A stretch of DNA of 64,000 nucleotides from Notospermus geniculatus (Eukaryota > Nemertea > Pilidiophora > Heteronemertea > Lineidae), in contig NMRB01000032.1 in the NCBI GenBank assembly GCA_002633025.1, positions 591,295 to 655,294 of the forward strand. The letters run 5' to 3'. The notes beneath the pieces were generated by a model that made no database searches, was not told where the DNA came from, and saw only the letters and a list, made by a program, of their open reading frames with translations. Numbering within the stretch: position 1 is the stretch's first letter; each line of letters starts with the position of its first letter. The position numbers and the translations under genes were made by a program. Of this stretch, positions 47,401 through 61,578 are shown piece after piece.

Positions 47401-50400
47401 TTGATCTCTCATGTATAAACATGCTGCCCACTCATACTCCACGAGACATTTCAACCACACTTGTAAAAGGTTCACTAGGGCTAAAACTAAAGCAAAAAAA
47501 TTGTGCGTTTGGAGGTTTAAATTATTTCTGTTCACCGCTGTAGCTAACTATGGTTAAATATTTATTAACACCAACACCTGGCAGGCCTGTATCATGTAAA
47601 AATATTGAATCAAGCTTACTGCCAAATATGGCTCTAGAACGACAACATCGGGTGAATTTAATGTACAGCGGGAGGAAATCGGAGAACGTGCACTGTCATT
47701 TAGTGTCAATGAGAGTAACCCTTTTTATCACATGAAGAGTGGATCCGACACCTGAGGGATCAAACTCCTCTGTGACACAGTCCAATACATCACAGGGTAA
47801 AATGTGGTAAGTGAGTTTACTCACATCCTGTGCTTGACAAGAGATGTCAGGGACTTTCCCTCGAGATATATATTGAGCTGTTTATATCAGTGATAAACCT
47901 CTTCCTCTTGTTTACATTTACTGTTAGCCATTTAGATTTTCCATACATGGTGGTCTGTAAGAACAATATTGTGAAGGAATTGATCTATTTGCTTTTCCCA
48001 TGTTACAGACACCTAGTAGTGGCGGCAATGAAGCTATGGCTTTCAGCTCTTTCATCGGAAATTGAGTATAAAATTTACCTGTCTGTAAAGCTTTAGAATG
48101 GGAATACACTCTGGTGCACATAGTCTTCAAACTCATGTATTTGGTAAACCTGAGAGTGGTGGAACTCAAGTACGGTTTTCCCATGATGGATTGTAGTTCA
48201 CGCCAGTATTTGTTCTTTTTACCTAGATTGTTGAACTATTGGTTTTAGCTTCCAGTGTGATGCTCCTTTGCAGACAAAGCTCCATCATTTGCTGGCACTG
48301 CAGCAGTAGGAGAAAACCTACATTCTGTTGGGAGGGAATGGGTCTAACGCGGACTTGCGTCTTTCATCGTGGCTGGTGTTGTTCCTCGGTGACTGTGTAT
48401 ACTCCTGGAAAATTTATCCATTAGTGATTTCAAGATAATCAGGAGTTCTGGTCAAGACTAGGCCTACATGAGTTGCATTGCTGAGAGGTCAAATACAAGA
48501 AGAGCGACATTCTATATACTTACAGTCATCTGTAGTAAGAAAATTCACACATCTACCTGGTATTGTCTTCGAGTTCTTCTAATTTTTCACGCAGGCAATG
48601 TAAACATGGTAAATGTGCAGTTCTTCAGTATATCACGCAAACTTTTTATGTTGCGTTCAATGAAATATTTATGGCCCATATGGGCGTTCTGGCCAACTGA
48701 CAGTATCGTCCATAATTAATATTCATTGAGCTATAAAAATTCGATCCCTGCTCATAAACATTCGAGCTACTAGAACCCGGTGATAATCTATATTATAATT
48801 GATGGTGGCGCTTTAACTTCGAACACGAACTCCTCCGTGGTTTCTGATCGAAATGGCACCATTTTCACAGGAAGTGTTGAAAATGACATGGGGGTGGCCC
48901 TTAAGCGGGTGGCATTACATTTTTGTACCCTTAAGCGAATAAAACGCAGGAAGAAACTTCCAATGATTTGCAATGCCCACTAGCCTGGTTTCGCTGGCCA
49001 CCGTGTAGATGGCGCTGCGTACGCAACACCATCTACACGGTGGCCGACGGAACCAGGTATAATGCATTGTCTTCAACCAGGCAGGGTGATCAGAAAATAG
49101 GAACTTCAACACATAAAACGGCTGCCATCTGCTTCCCATAGGCCTAGATTATTGTCCGAGGAGTTGGGCCCCGCTAAACATTTTCCTCCCACACAGAGAC
49201 GTCCAGCAAAATGCCATCCTCTGGCCACATGCATCCTGTGAATGTGCTCGCCACGGGTAACATGCTAGTTTTACTAATATATGCATCTACATTTCGGTCC
49301 TTGACAGACATGCGTGACCCATGCCTTCCTTGCATAATATTGCTCCCTAAATCAACCATTTTGCTAACTCCCAGATTTATTGTATATCATTTCCTTTCTT
49401 TCCTTTCCATCTGTTTGAATTAAAAATTCATCATTTAGCCACAAAAGAAATGTCAGTTTAAAATATTTTTGTTGATTTTCTTGTCCTCGCTTGAAACGTA
49501 GTTGTAAAGTGTATAGCTTGCATGAAATATTTAAATTTCCTCAGCGTTGAATCAGGTAAAGAGCAGAAAAAATTACATGATTCAAAGTTCTTGAGGTGAC
49601 AGGCTATTCTAGATATGGACTGCGGTAATTGGGACAGCCATTGTAAAGATTCGAGCGTTGGTTGAGGATGAAATGACGGCTTATCAGCATTTTTTTCATC
49701 TTTTTCATGGCCAAGACGGGAAACTCTCTTCATGAATTCAGGCCTTTGATTGTGAAATGAATATTTTCAAGAATAATTTGGCCTTTGCAACAATCGATTA
49801 AATGAAACATGGTGAACAATTTACATGAAAATTTGTTTCAGCATTTACATTGAAATTATCAAATTAGAGCATATTTACCATCTGTAATATTCAGGTCAGA
49901 TTTTCTGTTTTTGATAAGTGACAGGAAACTATCAGTCCTTCAGAAAGGTCAGTTGTGACCTGTCGGCTTAAAGCACCACGGTATTGCTACTTTCTGTCGA
50001 CAGCCGGCGCCACCGGAACCATTCTCCAATACTGTAGTTAAGCCTTTCGCCCCAGTGTTGGAGAATATGATTACACTACAATGCATGTAGCATGCGTAGT
50101 TTACCAAGTCGTCAATAGAGGTCTCTCCCTTAACGCGGGTAGGTGTAACGCAGGATTGGGAAGCAATACTGTGGTCCTTTAAGGACCATTGGAGGACACT
50201 TCTGGAAGTATATTCACCCCTGCCCTCAATAAATCAGTGGATTGTTATGAATGGAACTGTCAAATGGGCTCCTATAATCTCATATCTCCGGTACATTGTG
50301 CTTGTAAATGTTCATATATTTTGTGTGAGACTGATCTATTGTCCTGTATAATCAAGTCTTTTGCAGCTTGTTCTTATACCCAGTCATTGTCATTCGGAGT

Positions 50401-53400
50401 CAGTGTTTCACTAATATTATCCCTTCATAGTGATTGGTTCTTTTATGTGTCGTTTCGCCAATTTTGTGCGCACCATTTGTTTATTAGAATTATGACATCC
50501 ACTTTCCTGTGACGCTCAAGATTACATGGCTAATAAAAAATGTATTTGTTATTCAAGAACGAGTTTATTAGTCTGGATGTTGTCTGCCATCCAGCTTCAT
50601 TGTACTATCTGTCCTATGAAAAAATCAATGTGGTTACTGATGATAATCTGTACTTTCCATATTATCCTCCATAACAGTGTTAAAGGCCAACAAAACAGTC
50701 CTATGCAGCTGAAATGCACTTGACAACGCTCCGGCCTAGATCAGTTGTAGTTCCTTCAGTTCCGCAGGAAGGTTTCTGAAGACTGGGTCTGAGATTTCAC
50801 CTGTGAACAGTAGAAAGTGTTCTGTGAAAGCTTTACATGAGCATTACTCTCACAATAGCATTATTACTCTCATGGCTCTGTTGCACTTTCTCACACAAAA
50901 GATCCTGTTTCACTTTGACCCTACAACTTTTTCTCCAACACCATCCACTGTCATCATCCAGCATAGGCCGATAAACATCAAACAAATTCAGGATATGAAA
51001 TTACACTGGTAGGGAACAAACAACAGAGCACTTTGCTGGACAGAATGGTCTCAATGCTCTTTTGACTTTTTTCACTTCTCAACGTTCTACACTTTGGATT
51101 TTTCAGTACCGCATGTGAAAGCGCCACCAATTGAGGAATCACCACGAAAGGTTTACGCTCCGTTTTCTACCTGTTGTTGGCTGTTTATGCTTCGTGAATC
51201 AAGAGCTGCTGGTCCTCATACTGTGTCATGTTGTGCATGTGTATAGATGGCTAATCTTTATTTGGGGAAGGGTTTGGGGTGCTAGCTGCCTGGGGGGTCA
51301 AGAACTGAATCATGAGGATTGATTTTAGATGAGTTTATGCTTGGTTGAGTGAGGCAGTTGGACAGGTTTTCGTTCAGCATATCCCAAGACAGATAAGACA
51401 TAATATAACAAAATTCATGTTTTAGGGTCAATTCAGTCAAGTTGTTTTAGCTCAAAGATGTTGAATTCTGGCCATCTTGTCAGCTTTGAAGAAACTTTTC
51501 AAAAAGGGAATGTATTGAGCAAATTCTACAGCAAAAAATGACTGTGTTTATTCATGTTACACTTAGCCTCCAGTTTTGGGATATTGCAGTTCACATGGTT
51601 TTGTGAGTGCTACTTGTCAGTTGCTACACTTGCCATCATAAGTGGTAGGCGGCGCTATCATGTAAATTATGCATGCAGCATTTCAGTTGTCTCAAGTTTG
51701 GTTGCCTTAAATCAGTGTCGTGTCGTGTCATTTACTTTGAATAATTCAACGGAGTTATGTTTGAAAACTTTTGCAGCGTAAGAACTGTCACTGTGTGGGC
51801 GACCTTTATGTTTGATAAGAAGCTGAAATGTTGTTAAAAACTGCCAGACCTTGGGCCAACCAATAAGGTCCATGACTGTGCAGTCGTACAACAACAAAGG
51901 CTGGTCGTGGAGGATTAGAATAGCTAGAAATAGAAAGTCTTCGGAGCGTATCAACCAGTCTCTCCATGCCAGAGATGAAGCTGTACTTGACTGACAGGAG
52001 TTGGTGGGGGATACAGATCCGAGTCAATTTTTTTGGTTGCCTGGTGATGAGCAGAACCAAAAATAGTGTCACCATTGATTGAATCCTGAAGGGAACTTGT
52101 TTGGCTAAATTTCCATTGGGTCACCTATAGATATGTTGTACCTGACTTTCACATTTAGCTTCAATCCCATTGTGTCAGCTTCAGTCAGCACATAATTCAG
52201 TTAGCGCAGTGGTATAACGTTACAAAAAAGAAATGGATGGGGTATTTGTATTTTATTTTGCATGCAGCATCATTCTTTGTACATGTTTTCGGTTGGTGTG
52301 CCATTCTCCAATCAATCGATGCAGGTTATCTGGAGTTGAACTCGTAGAACTTGGAAAATCTTGAATCCAAAAGACACCTGATGTGGATGTTAAGAAAAGG
52401 GATTGCAAATAAGTAAACTGATATTCCTTCTCTTGAATTGCGCTAAATTTGTCAGACATGCAAAACCAGTGAGGCTATCACTCCCCTGACTCGGTGTTTG
52501 TGGGATCCAATCAGAAAAACTGATGATGGTACTACTTCTGGTGGTCCCCTTAAGTTGCATGGGATAAGGGGTAATGTGGCTTGTTGGAATGGCTTTCAAG
52601 ATCTTTTTGGTTCGGTGTTTCTAGGTGATAAGTTATCATTAGCAAAGGACACTTGAGTATTGACTGAGTTTGATGAACAGCAGCTCTTGGGAGACTAAAA
52701 CTTGAGAATCTGGCGGCTTGGTTCTCTGGTGTACATCTCTCGTTAGCCCTGATATTTTATTCATAATGAGACACAATCGAATTAAAGCACACTTCAAATA
52801 TTTTAGATCATGTGCCAGGAGTATTGTGTGGGTGTAGCTTGTCAATATGTGACAAGGAAATGGCATTGACTCCGCATTAATGGGCAGTTCTGGTAGTTCT
52901 GGTAGTCTGCCATGTTAACTGACAACCATCTGTGAGCTTGGATGAAAAATGTATGTCAAGCTGGTAGTACACACATACAAATTCATGTCTGTGAGATTTG
53001 AATCCTTTCTGTGAGTCCTGTTATGGAACTGAAACTTACTGAAGTTTCTGTGTGTGTGCTATCAGCTTCATGCAGTCTCTCAGTCAAATTGTCTATGATG
53101 TGGCTGCCAAATGACTCTTTAAGAGAGGTCATACGTATAACAGTCCCCCTTCACTTTGTGATGACATGTTAGTGCCAACATAAATCCTTTTAAAGCCACT
53201 GACAACAATTTTGTTACAACTGAACAAAACATTGGCCCGTATCTAGAAGCCTCCTTTACCCTAAGGTCCACTTTAAGCTTTTATATTCTGCCCTGCAAAC
53301 AACAGCTGAAGTAAACCTTAGAGGCTTCTAGAATACGGCCCTAATAGTGCTATTGCTTGCCAAATTAAGTGCTTTCTCTTGGGCTCCTATTCTTACCCAA

Positions 53401-56400
53401 AATAATATTCTCACTGCAGCCAGCATGATACAATGCACTCAAACCATACATGATATTCAGTACCGGTATAAAGAGGAGGGTGCTTTTGATAAGTCTTCAA
53501 TGAACAAAAAATGACAGATGTACATCAGGAACTCAACATCCGCCTCGTATATTTCTAACTGCTGTTTGGTTCCGCATGCAATACTGATAAGATCCCCCTT
53601 ATTTTCCCCAAACTGACAGCTATTTTCTTTTCTATTTTGTGTCCCACTTCATGACTGTCCATGTTCTTTATATTCAGCAGTTCCTATATCAGTTTCAGAA
53701 ATGACATTCGGCATGTTTGATGGATATTGTGACTTTCTCATTCTGATTGTGATGTAGATTTGTAATTCCATATTGCAAATTCACTAACTTCCCTTTGATG
53801 TATCGCTTCGTGATAGCGATTAGGCCAATGTGGCCCACCCAAGGTCAAGTGAAACCCCCTATCTTCTGTGCAAATATGAACTTTATATGAATTTTATTCT
53901 CATGAGGTCAAGTTTGTTGGCATACGGTTTAAGCAAGCAAAAATAAGGTGAATATTGGCTCAAGATTAATCGCAGAATGTGAGAAGATGATGTTGAAGAA
54001 AATCTCTGACTTACGTAACTCAAGAGGTCCTTAGCAAATTAGACTGATAGCTATTTATGTCAAAATCCGATCACAACCCTATTTGACTAACAGCTCCATT
54101 GATTTTCACATTTAATTAGTTCTAACACATTTGTCAACACATTGACGTCATATAAATCACCATGAAATGTTGTAAATCCACATATAAAAATAGACTCTCT
54201 GATTGATATTGATTGTGAAGGTCATGCTGTAATGAGCTAATCACTTTGCTGTTGTACATGCCTCTATTACCAGAACATTTTCATTCTATCAATGATTTTA
54301 TATTTACACAAGTTTGACTCTGATTGGGACAAAAACATTGTGAATGACTAGTATTGCCCACTGCTGTTCTTCCATTAAAGGGGCAATTTTCTGCTGCAAA
54401 TCTTGATACCTGTATTCACTCTATTCAGGATGCCTTGTTGCCCTCTGAAGACCACATAATCTTTAATATTTTGTGAAAAACTTTGCACCTTGTCCTCTGT
54501 CTCGTGGATGTCCCTGACGTGCCTGAGTTACCTCAAGATTCATGCATTCTGATCCATGATGTCTGACTTCGCTTCCTAATCTTTTGTGGTATTCGGTTTC
54601 TGTTCAGCATTGCTTTCAAGTTTGCAGAAATGGCTCTACTTCTGATATTTCCCCATGCCACTGTGCATTAGGCATGTTTATTACTACTAAAATATCTGAA
54701 CCATTCATTCATTCTTTCATTTCCTTGTTAGTTAAAATTGCATCCAATGTATTGCATGTTTTAATGATGGTTCTTGTTTGGTGGATAAATTTGTTTTTTA
54801 GCAGAGAGCAATTTTCTGTATTCAATTGGAATTTCTGTCTCTTTTTGCTGTAATACTTATGAGGATTTGCTGTGTAAAGGGCTTCTGCATCCAGCTTTTC
54901 CAATTAATTTAGGGCAAAACTGAATCTGTGTTTTACAGTAGATGGTGTTAGTTTACATCTGTTTTGTCAACCGATGCAAAAATCAATTGTTCTGAAGTAA
55001 GTAGTTTAAAGTGGGGCATTCCTTGTATTAAAATTTCTCTCATGAAAATTCAAATTCGATGAATTTGATCTGTGTGCATCGTCTCAAACAGACCGTGTAT
55101 GTTATAAGGCCTACTTGGGTCAACAATCGAATTCTTGCATAAAGTGAATTGATCGTTGGAACATTTTGCAAGCACATCAATGCATTTAAGGTTCAGTGAA
55201 CCTTGATGGTATGAAACGTCAATGGAATATTGGACATTGACTTTTTCTGCTTTGTTGCACTTTGTTCATTGATATGATAGCTGAGGGGCCCACCTCATCT
55301 ATACTACCAGAAATATGTCACATTTACATAAGAGAAAAATCATTGTAACCTTCCATTTATTACGAAGGAATGAGATCAAAATAGGAAGGTATTGTTGGAT
55401 GCTGGATGTCTCGCTCGAATAGGGAAACGAGTCAGTGATGTAGCTCTCATAGTCTACGTCACGTTTTGCCAAGTCTGTAGTTTTGTGATAAAACGTACTT
55501 AATTTCGAGATGTTTGTATTGGAAATGTGAATTTGTTCTTGGCAAACAGCTGTGTAAGTTGATATCATGCAGACACGAAAACCTGATCATGACAAGTCAT
55601 TCTTGATGATCCGCTTTAGAAATTTTTGCTCAAGTCCTTAATTTTTCTCTCTTCCCTTACAGAAAAAGGGACTCCTGCAGAAAATCACACAAATGGGGAA
55701 GTGAATGTTGAGGTAACTGCCGCCACCGTGGTGTTAACAGAAGATGATCGAAAAGATGAGAGTTCTGTCACTGTCGTGACGGAAGTTGTCGAATGCCAGG
55801 TCGCATCAGCAGAAGAATCCGCGCCACCTGAACCGGAGCCAACACCTGAACCCGTCCGAGAACCAACGCCTGAACCAGTGCGAGAGCCCTCCCCAGAACC
55901 CGAGCCAGAGGTCAATAATGTTCACCAGGAAACTATTGTAACCACGGAGACGGTAACAACAACAATAGTCACAACTTCAGAGGTGCGAAATACCCCCATC
56001 ACATCCTTTCTCCTGCAAAATTCTACCTCACAAGTCTTGACGTAGGAAATGATATGATGATGGAATATAAGAGTAGAGAAAGTGATAGGTTCTTCAGACA
56101 GGTCATTATTCGACTGCTCCTGTTTCCTCCTCCTCCTTCATAGGCTGTCCTCAGTCAACATCTACACCCTCCATTTTATCATACCACAGTCTCCAATATG
56201 TCATACATGCCAATATCTCGCATCTCACTGCCTAGAATAATGACAGTATAATATTTCCCCAGCACCATGCCTCGCCCAATTGTAATTAACCATCCCTGGT
56301 TATTAATATCTCTTTGCCATACTAGGCTGGATTTATTTCCTGTTATTAAGAATGGCCTGTCTGGCAGTGTATATCATTATATTGCATTCTATCAGAACTA

Positions 56401-59287
56401 CATTCTGTTGTACATGTACAGGGTATGCATTGAGCCCGTCTGAAAACCAGAATCCTTCTTCGACTGATGTTGGGGCAGTTGACCAATGTCCATTACATCA
56501 TTTTGTCTTCAAAAGACGAAATTTTTGCAATTTCTTCAACATCAGGAATCCTGTTACCCATTTTGTCAAGCATGTTAGAATTCACTTGTTGGTGAATGTT
56601 GTTAAGAAATGATTGTTAAAAGTCATCTTGTGAGTCTCTCCCAGTCCACCGTTTCATTGCCAAGGCCAATTTTGTCAAAATGTATAAATACCGGTATGTA
56701 AAAAAGCATGAAAGGCTTTGGTTTCAATGAAATTCCTATCGACAGTGAAAGTGTTAAGAAGCAGAGGTATCAATTTCTCCATGGAATCTGTGTACTTAGT
56801 ATTCAGGTGTTGGGTAGAACATGTTGTCCCAGCTTGCATTTCCAATTCTTGATGAAATACACCACACAAGCTCATGAAATATGCATATGCAATAATCAAT
56901 TTTGCACCATTCAAATTGAATCAGTGCAGGGCGGTGATATACTGTATCACTTCATGAAGTATGCCTAGGCTAGACACGCCTAAGGCAGAACTTGAAATTT
57001 TATCATGGGCGGCAAGTGGACTTGTGTATTATTTAGTCACAGCATTTCAGCCTTCCTGTCAGGGCAGGCAACGTGAGGCAGACACATTCACAGGGCTGGT
57101 CCTCTCTCCACTTTCAACCCTATCATAGACACCTCTCAAATAAGGACACTTGGACTGACAATGCTATCGTGGCCTTATTCGAGTTATCCTGACTATAGAG
57201 ATCTGACTCTGAATGGAAATGCCCAATTTGAGATGAAATATTGGTCCTTGATAGAGAGAGGTGTCCTCAAAAGGAGGTTGCACTTTAACATGATGTCTGC
57301 CTACCGATGCTGAAATACTTAGAACAATGGTGCGATTGAATCCCAATAATCACCTGACGTCGCACCAAGAGGAACATTCGCTGATGGATTGTGTATGGTC
57401 CAGATTGTATTACCAATTAATTAAGATCAATGCATTGATGTGGTCGTCACGGTAAATGTTGGTTGTTGAGACAACCAGTTCGCAGTGTTGAATGGTGTAA
57501 ATGAACAACTCAGAGGATCTCTTGGCAAGGGGTCACACCCTCCAAGTACAGAGCTGGTGAAGTTCTTTAGGCTTTGGATGAGTACAAGGCTGGTTGGATG
57601 AAGGTAATTTCTTGGCCCATGGCCGTATGAACTTCTGATTACTGCTGATATTCAGTGGTATTTGGCACATGCTGATAAAATAATTTTGCTATCAGCGAAT
57701 TGAATTAGCAACATTCTAGTTCAGTAGTTGAATGGTGAGCAAAGCAACTTGTGTTGACATCAACTGGAATTGATAAAGTTTTTAGCATTTCGAATGATAC
57801 TCTTGCGATGTTTATTCTTTTTGCCTCATTAGTGGTCCATTACTGCAATATTATTAGGCCCAATTTCTTCAAAATGATTTTCTTATCAAACTACTGGTGA
57901 AGAGCTTACGTCAGCTACCAACATGAAGTGATGAAGCATTGTGACCTTTTATTGGTAGCGCAAGTTTGACTCCGATGGAATGTTCACAACTGAATTAATG
58001 TTGAGTAGATGACTATCAGTATTGTAATGGTCCGCATACATACGCATAAAAACCACAGTTTATAAAAACTCCCAGTATGTTATGTGGTGATTTGCGTAAA
58101 ACAGTTCCGGAGTGATTGCTAAAACAGAGCTCATTGAACCAATATGATGTTTGATGACTCGACTGTTAGATCTTGCTTCTCATCAACAACATACAGGGAG
58201 ATGTTGACAGTGGCAATAACGCATGATAGTCATTGTTTTTGAAACAGTCCCTGTTGTTGTTGCAAGGCGTGCCATTAACAGGAGGGGCCCGGCCTGCAGC
58301 ACAAGGCCATTGCAACAGTGAATCCAAGGTTGCTGAGAACTTGTACTGTAGCTTGTTGCAGCTTGAGGCCTCACTTTGTGCTGTTGTTGTTGTTGTGGTG
58401 GTGCCAACCCCGTCTTCTCTTCTTCACCAGATTTGTGAGAACTCACTTGAAATGTTTCCTTCAGTCTTATTCAGGGGAGAGGCCCGAGTGTCAAAATTAG
58501 GTCAGGTGATTTGACTGACTCAGTTTTCTCGAAAGAAAGTCGTTGGGAATTGAATGAAGAGGTTTTGAGAGGCCTTTAATACTTGACTTGAGTGTTTGCT
58601 AATGACCTGTGTATCAATATTGCCTCATACTTATGTTGGCCCCTCTGATATTCGACTCTTTTGACATTACATGTATTTGCCTCTTCCACACATGTGTAGA
58701 GTTCACCCCTTTCAACCAAGCTGCTGTTCCACTGTTTTACTTGACCTTCTCAATAACATGCACTTCTACCATCCGATTTTCAGTCATTTTGTGCTGTCAG
58801 TTTATAGATGTTCTATGTGTACCTTAGTTGAATTGGAGTGTTAGAATGGAAAAGTGATGTATGTTTTTTAAGAGTTGGTGTTTCATTATACCGGGTACAT
58901 GTTTATGTCTGCCCAGAGTACCATTTCCTGATGCATTTGCTTGTTTTTCAGATTAACCAAAATGAAGAACATAAAAAAGTTGAACCAGAACGTGCACCAA
59001 CACCAGAACGTACGCCCACACCAGAACGTACACCCTCACCAGAACGCGTGCCCACACCTGAACCCGAGCCTCAACCTGAATCGGCCGTCATCGTCCAGAC
59101 AACCACAATCGAGACCAAAGTTGTGAAGGATCCTGCTCCAACACCACCAACGGCTGATGGTGACTCGCTCAAATTGAATATGACCGCCAAGGAATATCGG
59201 GAATATTTGAAACAGAAGGGCAGGCAGAGCCACAAGAATCCAAACATTGGCTTCAAACACAAGAAAGACTATTTTGACAAGTTGTAG
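41411..59287 (+). CDS. NHERF-like scaffold: one PDZ domain, Pro/Glu repeats, ERM-binding-like tail
   Basis: Three exons join in phase: 41411-41795, 55663-55982 and 58952-59287. They give 346 residues with a 13.9 kb first intron. The ATG at 41411 has a good context (CACC before it); the frame is also open upstream, but only from a GTG. Residues about 13-98 are a PDZ domain very close to NHERF1 PDZ1: GYGFNL carboxylate-binding loop, [17 protein letters not shown] and [10 protein letters not shown], where the His suggests class I ligands. The middle is acidic with (T/S)PEPVREP and TPERTP repeats. The C-terminus ([16 protein letters not shown] to [11 protein letters not shown]) resembles the NHERF ERM-binding end, though FDKL replaces FSNL. 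NHERF proteins tether transporters and receptors to ezrin under the membrane. Vertebrate NHERF1/2 have two PDZ domains; this reconstruction has one. An extra exon at 44330-44407 would fit the phase. Confidence 0.85.
42849..43054. mobile_element. MITE-like element (TATGTGACCCGCTCTGG ends)
   Basis: The left arm ATGTGACCCGCTCTGGCAAAA is matched inverted by TTTTGCCAGAGCGGGTCACAT at the right end, about 206 bp apart. Outer bases resemble the element at 18316-18523. Confidence 0.6.
44330..44407 (+). other. Candidate phase-neutral cassette exon in the NHERF-like intron
   Basis: A strong pyrimidine tract and CTGACAG acceptor precede 44330, and a perfect GTGAGT donor follows 44407. The 78 bases start and end in the phase of the surrounding exons and stay open, coding for a piece that includes [18 protein letters not shown]. 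No homologue is recognised. Confidence 0.35.
44528..44723. mobile_element. MITE-like element (AAGGGGCTGTTCACTTAAGG ends)
   Basis: AAGGGGCTGTTCACTTAAGG at the left is repeated inverted as CCTTAAGTGAACAGCCCCTT at the right. The total is 196 bp, with no coding capacity. Same family as 34905-35120. Confidence 0.7.
48984..49057. repeat. Strong short hairpin (74 bp)
   Basis: GGCCACCGTGTAGATGG is followed after 16 bases by its exact inverse, and CCTGGTT flanks extend the stem with a few mismatches. The loop contains the palindrome TGCGTACGCA. It could be a tiny foldback element or encode a hairpin RNA. Confidence 0.65.
51116..51158 (+). other. Weak candidate exon in the NHERF-like intron
   Basis: An acceptor after TTGGATTTTTCAG opens a frame reading [15 protein letters not shown] up to a GTTTAC donor. 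The composition suits the linker, but the end phase does not match the next exon, so it could be a chance match or belong to another splice form. Bounds are approximate. Confidence 0.15.
53233..53342. mobile_element. Short MITE-like element (GGCCCGTAT-CTAGAAGCCTC ends)
   Basis: The left arm GGCCCGTATCTAGAAGCCTC and the right arm, which reads AGGGCCGTATTCTAGAAGCCTC on the minus strand, are inverted near-copies. The total is about 110 bp. Confidence 0.55.
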
Positions 59288-61578
59288 GATCGTGTGTAGT
59301 GCAGAGTTTTGCTATGTTATTCTGTAGAATATGTATAAGTTGGTCATCAAGGCCTCTTATCAATTGTTGGGCTTTTGTGATGATAAGACTCAAATGTATG
59401 GACTATCAAACTCATCAGGTATCTATGTTTATGTGATGGGTAAAAACAGAGTCCACGTGTCCTCAAAGATGCAGCTTTGGTATATTCTTTAAAGTTTTTA
59501 CAAAAGCTGAATATTCTTCAAGGAAGAATTCTTGTTGAATTATGTACACCAGTGACCTTATTTGCAAAGCCTGCTAACATGTAGGCAGGCGTGGATCCAG
59601 AGGGGCACCCCGGGCACTCGCCTCCCCTTTTGGCCAACAAATTTGTGAAATTGTGAAATTTGGAGCAAATCATTGAAATTCTCTGCAGATTTCATTATTT
59701 CAAGCATAGGGCGTCGCCTCTTTTCCCAAATCTTGAAATCCTGAGTGGATCCGCCCCTGTTAGGATCTGTGGGTCCGTGAAGTGACTGGTTCCTCCTCCC
59801 ATCCCTATGGTTGAAGCACATCAAGGGAGTAAGAACCAGTCAACTGTCAGACGGTGTTTTCTGTGGGGCTGTCAGAGTGGTGTTGTGAAAACAACGGTAC
59901 GGTACAAACTTCACTGTGGTACTGGGTTCAGTCCTCACTTGACCCATTCTTCATGTGAGCTCTCTTTGTTTCACTGTCATCTTGCGAATCTTCAGGTCCA
60001 AAAGGTTGTTTTGTGAGTATGGTCTGGGGTATTGATTGATAAAAATACAGGCAGTTGTTCATGAGTTCTTGTGGTTGTTGGCTTTCATGTTTATCTGAAT
60101 GAAAACTAGAACTTATAAAAGTGATTCTGATGCTGTGTAGTGGAAAGGGATTGTTTCCTTCCCTGCACGTGAATCTGACTGCCTGAAATACATGTACCGG
60201 TAGATTAGAAGATCTACAGGAGCTGATCTATCTGTTTTGTAGTAGAAAAGTTAAGATGCCAAGAATATGAACTGATATATTTTGTATCGAATCAGTAGAG
60301 CTTCAGTTTGGTGCAGTTGATACGGTACATCTCTTCATGCTGACATTGACCCGGCCATCTTGGTTGCTGTGCATGTTGCTAGGAAGCTATGGTTGCTATT
60401 AAGGATTCAGTTTGTAAGCTGTAGATAAGGTGATGGTAAAGAAATGCATTCCGTAAATAACAATTGTGATATATTTTGTTTATCACCTTTAGATTTGGTC
60501 ACCTTGTTGACCATGTGTCCCTTGCACACATGCATTGCCCAACAACTGTCGTGAACGACCATTATCAAGTTTGATTTATACGTCTATTGTTCGGTTTTGA
60601 GGGATGAATATCAGCAAACTTGAATGAATTTTCTGTAAAATACTGCTATAACATTTGGAAAAGAGGTGCATTCAGAATGCAACACCTGATACAGAAATCC
60701 ATTTGTATTGTTACTCAATAATTATACCATTTATTTCTGCTTCCATGGCAACATCGAATGCCTAATGGATGCATTTCCTTGATAACCAAGTCTGTATCAT
60801 TTTTCGTCTTTTTTCCTTTCTCGTATCTAGTTTATTTAATATCACCTCATAAGTTCCGTCCTCGTGCATGCTGTAGTTACTGGTATTCAAGATGGAGCTT
60901 GGTTCATTAGCTTTGTTAGTCTTAGATTTTCTGTAGCATTTTGAAGAAGTACCGGTAAATGCAACCGCCAACCCTCATTTTGAACCATCAAAGATTCACA
61001 TCATTGCGCATTCAAACTATTCAGAGTGGAGTGTAATCCGATGGCAAAGTGATCATAGGCCTGGATATTTCAAGATGCCAACCCTGGGATGCATGTTTCT
61101 TCAACACGGTACCGTATGTACATGTACGTCAAGATAAAGGCCACTTCAGGGCATATCACCTGCTGTTTTCAGTACGGTATTCGATTATGCACAGATGAAA
61201 TTCTGTGATACTAGTGTTTGTTTTGATAAGCCCAGTGTGACCAGATTTCTTGTGTACATTGCTTTGATTATACCAGCACAGTAATGAAGTTGATTTCACC
61301 ATGTAGACAGTTTCACATATACATGTAAGGCATAGCTCAAAGGCTTCCAATGTACTCACTCAGTTGAAAAGGAAGGTGAGATTTGTTTGTTGTTGGTGTA
61401 ATGAGTTGCTCTATTAACTCTCCAATATACTGGAAATTGAAATATTCTTCTTTTCATACATTTAGAATAAAAGTTGCATCTGTTTTCGGTGAATTTTTGT
61501 TCTTGGCAAAGTTTTGATCAAATGCACCATTCTTTCCCAAACTATCTGAGAATGGTGAAAGGCTGTACATCTATCTGT

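Larger units (their letters stand above)
41796..55662. other. 13.9 kb intron of the NHERF-like gene
   Basis: Apart from the two candidate exons and the inverted-repeat elements listed separately (42849-43054, 44528-44723, 48984-49057, 53233-53342), no gene, RNA or conserved coding block was found on either strand. The many short open frames lack splice support and recognisable sequence. Alternative first exons cannot be excluded. Confidence 0.5.

Noticed and set aside
55685-55915. Minus-strand frame rich in Gly and Ser
   Set aside because: It is the antisense shadow of the Pro/Glu repeats of the NHERF-like exon.
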